NCBI RefSeq assembly: GCF_018310695.1
Contig: NZ_JAGXCY010000041.1
Coordinates: 1 to 36,003, forward strand
DNA length: 36,003 nt
Reading direction: 5' to 3'
From: Paenibacillus sp. Marseille-Q4541
GTDB taxonomy: Bacteria; Bacillota; Bacilli; Paenibacillales; Paenibacillaceae
Positions 22,782-31,100 of this stretch are shown one piece after another; positions within the stretch are counted from its first letter, which is position 1, and every line of letters begins with the position of its first letter. A model generated the notes under the pieces. The model ran no database searches and was not told the DNA's origin. It worked only from the letters and a program-made list of their open reading frames with translations. The translations under genes and the position numbers were made by a program.

Positions 22782-23762
22782 TTACTTTTTCTTTTGCTCA
22801 CCATGGGATTTAATCTTCAGAATATCTCCTGTCCAGCCCTTCATATACATCCATCCATACATACCTACCATGCTAGCCAGTGTAGCTGTAATCACGACCG
22901 TAAATCCCCAAGGCGTCTTAATCCATGGCAAATTTTCAAAGTTCATCCCCCATATGGCCCCTACAGCTGTCGCAGGAGTAAATACAGCAGTTACTATCGT
23001 CAGCGTCTTCATGATATCATTGCCTCGAATCGAAGAAGTCGCATTATCAATGGAGATGAGGGTATCAATCTCCTTCTCATAGTGAGTAAATAAACTATCC
23101 ATACGCCTCATTCGGTAATACAGCTGCTTATACGTTCTTCTTTCTTCTAGATCATGATCGTAAAAGGCCTCATTCGCTGCATGCATTAGTTCCTGAAATG
23201 CAATAAACTGATTGCTCCAGAACAGGAGTTCAAAACGTGCGTTCAGAATTCTGTCCATTAAAGTTCGTGCGTTTCGCTCTTCCATACTACGCTCCAATTT
23301 GCGTAGGTTCACTTCAAACTCATCCATTCCAATATGAAAATAGTGCAGCAATGTTCGTGCCAGAACGAACAATCCAGACACCGCGTCTTCTGCCTCAGAT
23401 AAGATCGTTAACCTTTCTTTCGCATAAAGCATTTGCCTTGTTCCTGAATCTATATTTAGCGTAACTAGTGTTTGTGGATCCACATAAAAATAAAACTGAT
23501 TCACATGCTGTTCATCACCGATGTTCGTTTTAATCGTGTAAAGAATTGACCCGAATAAAACCTGCTTCCCTCCTGCTACAGTACGTGCTGAAATATAGTT
23601 CGTCTCTAGTTCAGGAAGTTTGTCTAGCCATTCTGAAGCCTCAGGTAGGAGCTCTCTGAGCTTCCTCAATTCGCCGCATTCAAAGTCCGTTACCGTGTAA
23701 TCTCTCCACTGAAAGTGCTCAAAGGTCATCATTTGCTGATCCTTTTGTCCTTGTTCTTCCAA
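22782..23762 (-). CDS. CorA family divalent-metal (Mg) transporter
   Basis: CorA-type channels import Mg (sometimes Co or Ni) as pentamers. The protein has a large cytosolic alpha/beta-helical part and two C-terminal membrane helices; the pore signature GMN is present in WGMNFENLPW between them. I place the start at TTG 23762 (326 residues), seven bases after AAAGGAGG. The frame stays open to 23840, but that extension would be translated through the terminator hairpin of sigB and has no ribosome binding site. It sits directly behind sigB on the same strand, so read-through from the sigma-B operon could raise its expression. Confidence 0.87.
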   Translation of the reverse strand: MEEQGQKDQQMMTFEHFQWRDYTVTDFECGELRKLRELLPEASEWLDKLPELETNYISARTVAGGKQVLFGSILYTIKTNIGDEQHVNQFYFYVDPQTLVTLNIDSGTRQMLYAKERLTILSEAEDAVSGLFVLARTLLHYFHIGMDEFEVNLRKLERSMEERNARTLMDRILNARFELLFWSNQFIAFQELMHAANEAFYDHDLEERRTYKQLYYRMRRMDSLFTHYEKEIDTLISIDNATSSIRGNDIMKTLTIVTAVFTPATAVGAIWGMNFENLPWIKTPWGFTVVITATLASMVGMYGWMYMKGWTGDILKIKSHGEQKKK

Positions 23763-23795
23763 AAGTATCCCTCCTTTATCACTTCGCATCAAAAG

Positions 23796-23833
23796 AAGCA
23801 TGCCAGCATTCCGAATGAAATGCTGGCATGCTT
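23796..23833 (-). terminator. Terminator hairpin after sigB
   Basis: AAGCATGCCAGCATT (23796-23810) and AATGCTGGCATGCTT (23819-23833) form a perfect 15-base stem with an eight-base loop, 25 bases past the sigB stop codon. On the minus strand only a short T run (TCTTTTG) follows, so termination may be partial. Confidence 0.7.
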
Positions 23834-23857
23834 CTGGCATTACTTAAGCATATTTTA

Positions 23858-24631
23858 TTAAAAAGAGGAAGATTGCGACATAATTTGTTTTAGTTTCTCT
23901 GTAGCTCTTTTCTGAATACGAGAAACACTCATCTGGGAAACCCCGAGCTTCTGAGCAATGGCTCTCTGCGACTGTCCATCCTGGAATGCAAGCAGAAGAA
24001 CCTTCTGTTCCTGTTCTTTCAGTTGGTTCATCGCTTGCTGAAGGTCCATTCGTTTCTCTACAGCATCGTAATCATTCACATCAGAGCTGATCAGTTCACC
24101 GAGGGTGGCTGTGCTCTCATCTTGCGATAAAGGAGAATCCAGAGAAACATAATGGTATGATTCGCGCCCTGCAAGTACCTCGACCGTTTCTTCAACAGTA
24201 AGATCGAGATAACTTGCGATTTCTTTAACATCTGGTGAACGTTCAAGCTTCACCGTCAAATCATCGATGGCATGCTGGACCAGCGCACCTTTTTCTTTAA
24301 TCCGACGAGGCACTTGTATGTACCAAGATTTATCGCGCAAATAATTTTTCATATGACCAATCATACTTTTCATTGCATAAGGCTCGAAAGGGATCCCCAA
24401 GGTTATGTCATATTGACTGAGTAACCTAACGAGAGCCATTTGACCAGTTTGGTACAAATCTTCATATAAATCCGGCCTATTTCGGGATATTTTCCCGGCA
24501 GCCATTTTGACCATAGGCTCGTATTTCTTAATAAGAACGGTAGCAATTTCATTATCTTTGGTCTGTTGATATTCCCAAATCAAACCTACTGCTTCGTCCA
24601 TAGACTCTTGGGGAGTCGAGCGTTCAGTCAT
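23858..24631 (-). CDS. sigB: RNA polymerase sigma factor SigB (SigB/SigF/SigG type)
   Basis: The 257-residue protein is a sigma-70 group 3 factor. Region 2 spans YEDLYQTGQMALVRLLSQYD to KNYLRDKSWYIQVPRR; region 3 follows; region 4 ends with the helix-turn-helix QRAIAQKLGVSQMSVSRIQKRATEKLK. It directs RNA polymerase to general-stress promoters. It is the last gene of rsbV-rsbW-sigB; its first codon overlaps the rsbW stop codon by four bases, which indicates translational coupling. SigF has the similar partners SpoIIAA/SpoIIAB, but the adjoining stress regulators, kinases and GTTT..GGGT promoters favour SigB. Confidence 0.9.
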   Translation of the reverse strand: MTERSTPQESMDEAVGLIWEYQQTKDNEIATVLIKKYEPMVKMAAGKISRNRPDLYEDLYQTGQMALVRLLSQYDITLGIPFEPYAMKSMIGHMKNYLRDKSWYIQVPRRIKEKGALVQHAIDDLTVKLERSPDVKEIASYLDLTVEETVEVLAGRESYHYVSLDSPLSQDESTATLGELISSDVNDYDAVEKRMDLQQAMNQLKEQEQKVLLLAFQDGQSQRAIAQKLGVSQMSVSRIQKRATEKLKQIMSQSSSF

Positions 24632-25080
24632 ACCGCTTCCTCGCTTTTAGAGAGGCGTTTGGTCAGTACAACCTCAGTTCCTTTTCCAGATTCGCTAGTT
24701 ACACTTACGTCATCCATAAGCGCCTGCATCAGGTAAAACCCTAGCCCGCCAATTTGAACATCATTCAAATCTTTATCATGTAACGTAGCAACGCCTTCTC
24801 TTTGCTCAACACGTTCAAAGCTCTCCCCTTCGTCTTTGACCGTGATAGCAAGTTCCGAATCGTCAAAATTAAAAATAACTTCTACAACTCCATTTTCCTC
24901 GCCGTAAGCATAAAGTACAGAGTTATTACAAGCTTCAGAGACTGCAACCTTCATGTCCTCAATCTCTTCATAAGAAAAACCCATTTTTGATGCAATTCCA
25001 TACAAATTGAGTCTTACAATATCAACAAAGTCGGCTGTAGCCGGCAAATTCAGTTTTACACTTTGTGATTCTGCTTTCAT
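24628..25080 (-). CDS. rsbW: Anti-sigma-B factor, serine kinase RsbW
   Basis: RsbW binds and silences sigma-B, and phosphorylates RsbV with ATP. The 150-residue protein has the GHKL/HATPase fold of the RsbW/SpoIIAB family: the N box EACNNSV (about residues 49-55), the G1 box VKDEG (about 81-85) and the G2 segment GGLGFYLMQALMD (about 112-124). Stop and start codons overlap with sigB by four bases. rsbV lies 18 bases upstream. Sits in the classical partner-switching order. Confidence 0.93.
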   Translation of the reverse strand: MKAESQSVKLNLPATADFVDIVRLNLYGIASKMGFSYEEIEDMKVAVSEACNNSVLYAYGEENGVVEVIFNFDDSELAITVKDEGESFERVEQREGVATLHDKDLNDVQIGGLGFYLMQALMDDVSVTSESGKGTEVVLTKRLSKSEEAV

Positions 25081-25098
25081 TTTACCTTCGTTCCTTTC

Positions 25099-25437
25099 CT
25101 ATTGGGAATTCTCTTGAGGGACAAAGAATTTCGAAATCCCTGTCATATCAAACAGTTTTTGAATGTTTGCAGGCACTTCTTCAACGATAAAGGTCGCTTT
25201 CTGACCGTGTCTTACTTTTAAAATAGATAGCAAGATACCAATTCCAGTACTATCAATGTATTTCAGATCTTTCAGATTCACGATTAAGTTTTGTTCTGTA
25301 TCCCCCACTAAAGGTTCCATCGTGTTACGAAAATCCGGTGCTACTGAGAGGTCAAGCTCTCCACTCAAATAAACCTTGTTTGAACCCGCAACCGATTCTG
25401 TCCTTGCATTAAATTTCTCATTTTTGTTTGTATTCAT
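25099..25437 (-). CDS. rsbV: Anti-sigma-factor antagonist RsbV (STAS domain)
   Basis: Unphosphorylated RsbV captures RsbW and so frees sigma-B. The 112-residue protein is a single STAS domain with the phosphorylation motif IDSTGIGILL, in which Ser63 is the expected RsbW target. It starts at ATG 25437, and a good sigma-B-like promoter (25478-25502) lies just upstream. This implies positive autoregulation, as known for rsbV in B. subtilis. It follows the second hybrid kinase gene after a 92-base gap. Confidence 0.93.
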   Translation of the reverse strand: MNTNKNEKFNARTESVAGSNKVYLSGELDLSVAPDFRNTMEPLVGDTEQNLIVNLKDLKYIDSTGIGILLSILKVRHGQKATFIVEEVPANIQKLFDMTGISKFFVPQENSQ

Positions 25438-25477
25438 TAGACATCTCTCTCCCGATAAAAATGTTATCTATACTAAT

Positions 25478-25502
25478 TAACCCTAGCTATAAGATATGAA
25501 AC
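25478..25502 (-). promoter_or_regulatory. Sigma-B-like promoter of rsbV-rsbW-sigB
   Basis: On the minus strand GTTTCA (25497-25502), a 13-base spacer and GGGTTA (25478-25483) fit the sigma-B consensus GTTTAA-N12-15-GGGWAT. It lies about 40 bases upstream of the rsbV start. GGGAGAG near 25450 serves as ribosome binding site. Confidence 0.7.
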
Positions 25503-25529
25503 ACATTTCGATATTCCATATATTATCAT

Positions 25530-27200
25530 TTATGTTATGGAAGTCGTCCTGGAAGTATGGTGGGTAAGGTAAGTCTGCCGAATCTCACTAATCTTTTGTT
25601 TCACATTGGCCATTTTCACAGGCTTACTGATATAGTCCGTCATTCCTGATTCGATACAGCGATCTCTTATTCCATCCATTACATTTGCTGTCATCGCTAT
25701 AATAGCGGGCTGTGGCCTGCTACCAAGTTCAGAGCGAATACGCCTTGTACATTCTAGTCCATCCATAATAGGCATCTGTAGATCCATAAAGATGAGGTCA
25801 TACGAATAGTTCAAAGCCATCTCCAGCGCCTGCTTACCATCCTCTGCAATATCAGAGTTTAAACCTAATTTCTTCAGCATGCTTACCATCAGTTTCTGAT
25901 TCACTGGATGATCATCAACTACGAGGATCGTTGCATGTGAATCCCCCTGCTCATCTGGACGTTCTGCGAAAATAGGAAGTTCCTCGTCTTCTATCATTTG
26001 ATGATAAGGAAGCATTTTAACCGTAAATACAAAGGTAGCTCCTCGCTCTTCTGTTGTATCTACTTTAATCGATCCTCCCATCATCTCCACGAGATTTTTA
26101 CAGATGGCAAGACCAAGTCCTGTACCTCCATACTTTCGTGTCATAGACGAATCAAGCTGTGAAAATGGCTGGAACAAATGGCTGGCTTTTTCTGGAGCTA
26201 TTCCAATCCCCGTATCCTTAATAGTGAACTCAAGTACATGGTGACACTGCTCCGTCTGTTTTAGAGAAGCCATAAGGTACACCCCACCATATTCTGTGAA
26301 TTTGAGAGAATTTGCAATCAAATTCGTAAGAATTTGTCGTAACCTTGAACTGTCTCCGTAAAGAACGTTCGGTATGGCTTCCTCTATAAAGTAGACAAGT
26401 TCAAGTTTCTTTTTGGAAGCCTCCATCTGAAACAAACTGAAGATTTCTTGAATACAAGAAGATAACTCAAAAGGTTGCTGCTCGAGTTCCATCTTTCCAG
26501 ATTCCATTTTGGTAAAGTCCAAAATATCATTTATGATAATTACCAAAGCATCCGCACTGCTGCGAATAATTTGTGTATATTCTTTTTGCTCATCCTGAAG
26601 CTCGGTTTCCATTAATAAATCAATCATTCCGATAACACCATTCATCGGTGTTCTGATTTCATGGCTCATCATAGCCAAAAACTCTGTTTTGGCTTGAACT
26701 GCAATTTCCGCCGCTTCCTTTGCCTGAACCAATTCTTGATTTATCCGTTCCAGCTCCATCGTTTTTTGCTGCAACAGCATGGATTGGATCTTGAGACGCT
26801 TATTGGACAAATACATATCCACAAAACCCTCAATTTTGGATTTCAAAATTTGCGGAATAAAAGGTTTAACCATGTAATCAATTGCACCTGCGGAGTAACC
26901 AGCAAAAAGATGCTCTGCTTCTTTACTATTAGCAGAAATAAAAATAATAGGGATATCCTTTGTTTTATCTCTAGCCTTGATTAATTTGGCTGTCTCTATT
27001 CCATCTAGACCCGGCATCTGAACATCAAGAACAATGACTGCAAAATCATACTTTAGCAGACATCTAAGCGCTTCTTCCCCTGAAGTCGCTTTAACGAGAA
27101 CATATTGCTCACTTTCGAGGACTGCTTCAAGAGCTAACAGGTTCTCGGGACGGTCATCGACAAGTAAAATATGAATCGGCTCTTTAATCCCCATAGCCAT
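25530..27200 (-). CDS. Soluble hybrid histidine kinase, REC-kinase-REC
   Basis: The 556-residue protein starts with a receiver domain (about 9-125, phospho-acceptor Asp59 in VIVLDVQMPGLDG). A short coiled coil (about 130-170), a HisKA domain with His180 in MMSHEIRTPMNG, an ATPase domain (G1 IKDTGIGIAP, G2 GGTGLGLAI) and a second receiver (about 425-540, Asp473 in FMDLQMPIMDG) follow. There is no membrane segment, so the input is probably a phosphoryl group from another kinase. The ATG at 27200 has GGGGGG three bases upstream; ATG 27194 with nine-base spacing is more likely the start. It lies between the cheR-type gene (12-base gap) and rsbV. Confidence 0.87.
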   Translation of the reverse strand: MAMGIKEPIHILLVDDRPENLLALEAVLESEQYVLVKATSGEEALRCLLKYDFAVIVLDVQMPGLDGIETAKLIKARDKTKDIPIIFISANSKEAEHLFAGYSAGAIDYMVKPFIPQILKSKIEGFVDMYLSNKRLKIQSMLLQQKTMELERINQELVQAKEAAEIAVQAKTEFLAMMSHEIRTPMNGVIGMIDLLMETELQDEQKEYTQIIRSSADALVIIINDILDFTKMESGKMELEQQPFELSSCIQEIFSLFQMEASKKKLELVYFIEEAIPNVLYGDSSRLRQILTNLIANSLKFTEYGGVYLMASLKQTEQCHHVLEFTIKDTGIGIAPEKASHLFQPFSQLDSSMTRKYGGTGLGLAICKNLVEMMGGSIKVDTTEERGATFVFTVKMLPYHQMIEDEELPIFAERPDEQGDSHATILVVDDHPVNQKLMVSMLKKLGLNSDIAEDGKQALEMALNYSYDLIFMDLQMPIMDGLECTRRIRSELGSRPQPAIIAMTANVMDGIRDRCIESGMTDYISKPVKMANVKQKISEIRQTYLTHHTSRTTSIT

Positions 27201-27212
27201 GGTCCCCCCCTA

Positions 27213-28085
27213 CTACTTTAACTTACGATATATTTTTTCAAACCGGTCCATCGGCTCATAATCATCACTGTAACCTGAAAAATGAATGGATTCTTTCGAG
27301 CCGAGTACCAGTACTCCAAGACGACTTAAACTTTCATGAAATAACCCGTGAACATGATGCCTTAAATCATCATTGAAATAAATCATAACGTTTCTACAGA
27401 ATATAACGTTAAATTCATTAAAAGAACGATCCGTTGCAAGATTATGCTCAGCAAAAATAATGTTTTTTCGTAAAAAAGGATGAAACATTACCGAGTTATA
27501 ACGAGCTGTATAATACTCCGAGAAAGCACGGGATCCCCCTGCCTCCATATAATTTTTGGTGTATAGTTTCATCTTCTCAATTCCGTACACACCTTCCTTC
27601 GCTTGCTGAAGAGAACGTTCGTTCATGTCCGTAGCATAAATTCGTGACTTTTCGTAGAGTCCTTCTTCATGCAGTAAAATAGCCATCGAATAAACTTCCT
27701 CTCCAGTAGAGCAACCGGCGTGCCAAATCCGTATATAGGGGTACGTCCTAAGGAGCGGGACTACCTTTTCACGAAACACCTTGAACAAGCTGGGATCACG
27801 AAACATTTCGGTCACTGGGATAGATAAGCTTTGCACCAATTTTTTGAATGCAGCTCGTTCATGCAGCACCTTATGCTGAAGCTCTGAAATAGAACCCACA
27901 CGTTCTGTATCTACATGATGCAAAATTCTTCTTCTCAGAGAAGGCATAGCATAGTTTCGAAAATCATAACCGTACAAACGATGAATTCCTTCCAGGAGCA
28001 AATCAATTTCAATTTGTTCCCGCTCTTCCTGAACAGGTTTCTCTTCTACAGATTCTCCTGTATTTGTCGATTCCCCAGATGTCAT
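27213..28085 (-). CDS. CheR-type protein-glutamate methyltransferase (RsbM-like)
   Basis: CheR enzymes add methyl groups from SAM to glutamates of receptor helices. The 290-residue protein has the N-terminal helical domain (IDLLLEGIHRLYGYDFRNY...LRRRILHH), the SIPVTEMFRDPSLF segment, the SAM-binding motif WHAGCSTGEEVYSMAILL and VIFCRNVMIYF. No chemoreceptor, CheA, CheB or CheW gene is nearby, so the likely substrate is the large kinase upstream, as known for RsbM acting on RsbK in the B. cereus group. I prefer ATG 28085, 12 bases after AAGGAA, over a GTG at 28097 that abuts this site. Confidence 0.88.
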   Translation of the reverse strand: MTSGESTNTGESVEEKPVQEEREQIEIDLLLEGIHRLYGYDFRNYAMPSLRRRILHHVDTERVGSISELQHKVLHERAAFKKLVQSLSIPVTEMFRDPSLFKVFREKVVPLLRTYPYIRIWHAGCSTGEEVYSMAILLHEEGLYEKSRIYATDMNERSLQQAKEGVYGIEKMKLYTKNYMEAGGSRAFSEYYTARYNSVMFHPFLRKNIIFAEHNLATDRSFNEFNVIFCRNVMIYFNDDLRHHVHGLFHESLSRLGVLVLGSKESIHFSGYSDDYEPMDRFEKIYRKLK

Positions 28086-28169
28086 AAATTGTTCCACTTC
28101 CTTACTATATACTTCCGAATTCCATATTCTTAAAATACGGGTTCTAATTCATATACCCAATATCGCCTC

Positions 28170-31100
28170 TTACGAATACAACCAAACCCGCATTAGAGAT
28201 AATAACTGATCCGTTTGAATTGGCTTTTTCACATAATCTGATGCCCCCGCCTCAATACACTTGCTGCGGTCGTCTTTCATCGCTTTAGCCGTAAGAGCTA
28301 TAATTGGCAGTTTCTCGAAATCAGGAATTTGTCTGATCCGTGTCATCGCCTCATAACCGTCCATCTCCGGCATCATCATATCCATCAAAACAAGATCATA
28401 ATTACGATCTTTTTCAAGCAGTTCTAACGCTTCTCTACCATTCTCGGCAAAGGTCACATCCATACGATAACCTTCTAGTACACTAGACAAAGCAAACACG
28501 TTTCGAATGTCATCATCCACTAATAAAATTCGTTTACCCTCAAAAAGAGTTTCCTTGTTATATAGTTTCTGCAAAATCTTTCTCTTATCTTCTGGTAAGT
28601 TCGCTTCAACCCGATGCAAAAATAAGGTCGTCTCATCCAGCAAACGTTCCGGCGATTTTACATCTTTAATAATGATCGATTCAGCATACTTCCGAAGCTC
28701 GAGCTCCTCTTTACTATCAAGTTCCTTACCTGTGTAAATAATGATAGGTAGATCATTCAACTGCGCATCGTCTCGAACCTGATCGAGCAGTTCAAAACCC
28801 GTAATATCAGTTAACATCAGATCGAGTACCATACAGTCGTATCTAACTTTGCGTAATTCTTCAAGTGCTTCTTTCCCTGTAGAAACAGCTGTAATTGCTA
28901 CATCATCATGGTCAATAAGTTCAATAATGGCGTTACGCTGAATCTCATCATCTTCTACGATGAGCAGCCGTTTAAGAGATTTATCAATATAAGATTCAAT
29001 ATGAGCGAATGCCTGATCAAGTGATTCACGTGAAGATGGTTTTTTCAGATAGGCTATCGCCCCCATCATGAGTCCCTGTTTGATTTCATCCATGACAGAG
29101 ATAACATGTACCGGGATGTGACGCGTCGATAAGTTCGCCTTGAGCTCATTCAGTACGCCCCAACCATCCATAACAGGAAGCTGGATATCGAGGATAATCG
29201 CATCCGGTAAATATCGCTTCGCCATTTCCAGCCCAATATCTCCTTGCAGAGCTACAAGAGCCTTGAATTCGCGCTGGCGTGTCATATCTAGAAGTATATT
29301 AGCGAACTTCGGATCATCTTCAATAATGAGCATAACCCGGTCTCCGTCCTGAATGTCTTCTCTGTCATCTTTAATGTTATTAACAACAGCTACTGAGGAG
29401 GAAGATAGCACTTCCGGCATGGAGGAAACAGGGGTCGGTCTATTATAGACTGCTCTTTCTTCCTTTATAAAGCCCTCGTGTGCTGCTGCAGATTCTTTAT
29501 AATCATTTGAAGTTGCATTCAGTTTGACCGCATGTTCCTTAACCAGCGGCAAGTAGAGAGTAAAGGTACTTCCTTCTCCTTCTACCGAGGTAAGTTTAAT
29601 TTCCCCGCCGAGCAGTTTGGATATTTCACGGCTGATCGAAAGTCCAAGTCCCGTACCGCCGTATTTTCTGCTGGTGGTTCCATCCACTTGCTGGAACGCT
29701 TCAAAGACTAAATCAATCTTGTCTGGAGCAATTCCAATCCCTGTGTCCTTAACAGCAATCGCAATGAAAGGTACATCCACATCAAAATATGCTGGAAGCT
29801 CAGATTTCTCTGCTTGCTTCATGCTGACAGTAATGGCCCCCTCCGATGTAAATTTCAGGGCATTCGATAATAGATTACGCACGACCTGTTTTACACGGTG
29901 TCCGTCTGATATAAAGGATTCTGGTAGCTTCTTATCGATCTCAAAATTAAGCTTCAAATCTTTACTGAGCGCAACAGGAGCAAAGTTTTGTTCTACGAAG
30001 CTCTGTAATTCCGAGATATTTACCTTCTCATGATTAACTTCCATTTTGCCGGATTCTACTTTGGACAAGTCTAGTATTTCATCAATCATTTTCAAAAGAT
30101 CCGCACCTGACATATAAATGGTTTGTGCATACTCTTTCTGTTTTTTCGTTAGGTTCCCATCTTTATTTTCTGTCAAAAGCTGAGACAGAATAAGCAAGCT
30201 GTTGAGCGGAGTTCTCAGCTCATGGGACATATTAGCCAAAAATTCCGATTTGTATTTCGACGTAATGGACAGCTGCATCGCTTGCTGCTCCAGTTGACGT
30301 TTCGTTTGTTCAATCTGTTCGTTTTTCTCTTCTACCTGCTGCACTTGTTCTTCCAAAGCTCTAGTCTTACCAAGCAGCTCTGTATTAAAATGTTCCAATT
30401 CTTCCTGTTGACGCTGCAATAGTTCTTCCGAACGTTTCAGTTCCTCTGCCTGTTCACCCAGGCTTTCATTAGAACGTCTAAGTTCTTCTTGCTGGGTCTG
30501 CAGTTCTTCCGATTGCATCTGAAGTTCTTCCGTTAGAGCTTGAGATTCACGCAGCAGCTCTTCTACACGCATACGGCGGTTAATATTGTTAATAATAACG
30601 CCAATGTTATTTACTAGCTGTTCAAATAGCTGCTTTTGGAGAAAACTTAATGGTTCAAAGGAAGCAACCTCAACGACACCCACCACTTCATCTTCAAATA
30701 AGATAGGCCGGATCAAAATGCTGGTAGGCGTTGCAGAGCCAAGACCAGAACCAATTTTTAAATATCCATCTGGAGCTTCGCTGAGCTCAATTACCTTTTT
30801 GTCCAGCGCACTTTGACCAATGAGCCCTTCTCCAATCTTAAAGGTGTCTTTATAATCAGCTTCTCCTCCATCAAACGCATAGGCTCCATAACGTTTTAAT
30901 TCCTCTGGATGTTTGTTTTCATCATGGAGATACACGGCACCATAATTCACACCAATGATAGGTGCGAATTCACTTATAAACAACTGGGAGACTTGCTCTG
31001 TTGAGCCTACACCCCGTAACAAGTCAGTAATGCGAGCCATGTTACCATTTAGCCAGCTTTGATCCTCTTGGGCCTTCGTGTATTCTTGCTCCATCAGTTG

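Noticed and set aside
23858..25437. spoIIA operon (SpoIIAA, SpoIIAB, sigma-F) instead of sigma-B operon
   Set aside because: Gene order is the same, but the neighbours are stress genes and kinase/phosphatase regulators, and the upstream promoter looks like sigma-B; a family tree would settle it.
27213..28085. Chemotaxis operon suggested by the CheR-type gene
   Set aside because: No CheA, CheB, CheW, CheY or chemoreceptor gene is present; the context is sigma-B control.
28140..28170. Perfect sigma-B-type -10 (GGGTAT) upstream of the cheR-type gene
   Set aside because: No GTTT-type -35 lies 12-15 bases upstream; only GTATTC at 15 bases, three of six matches.
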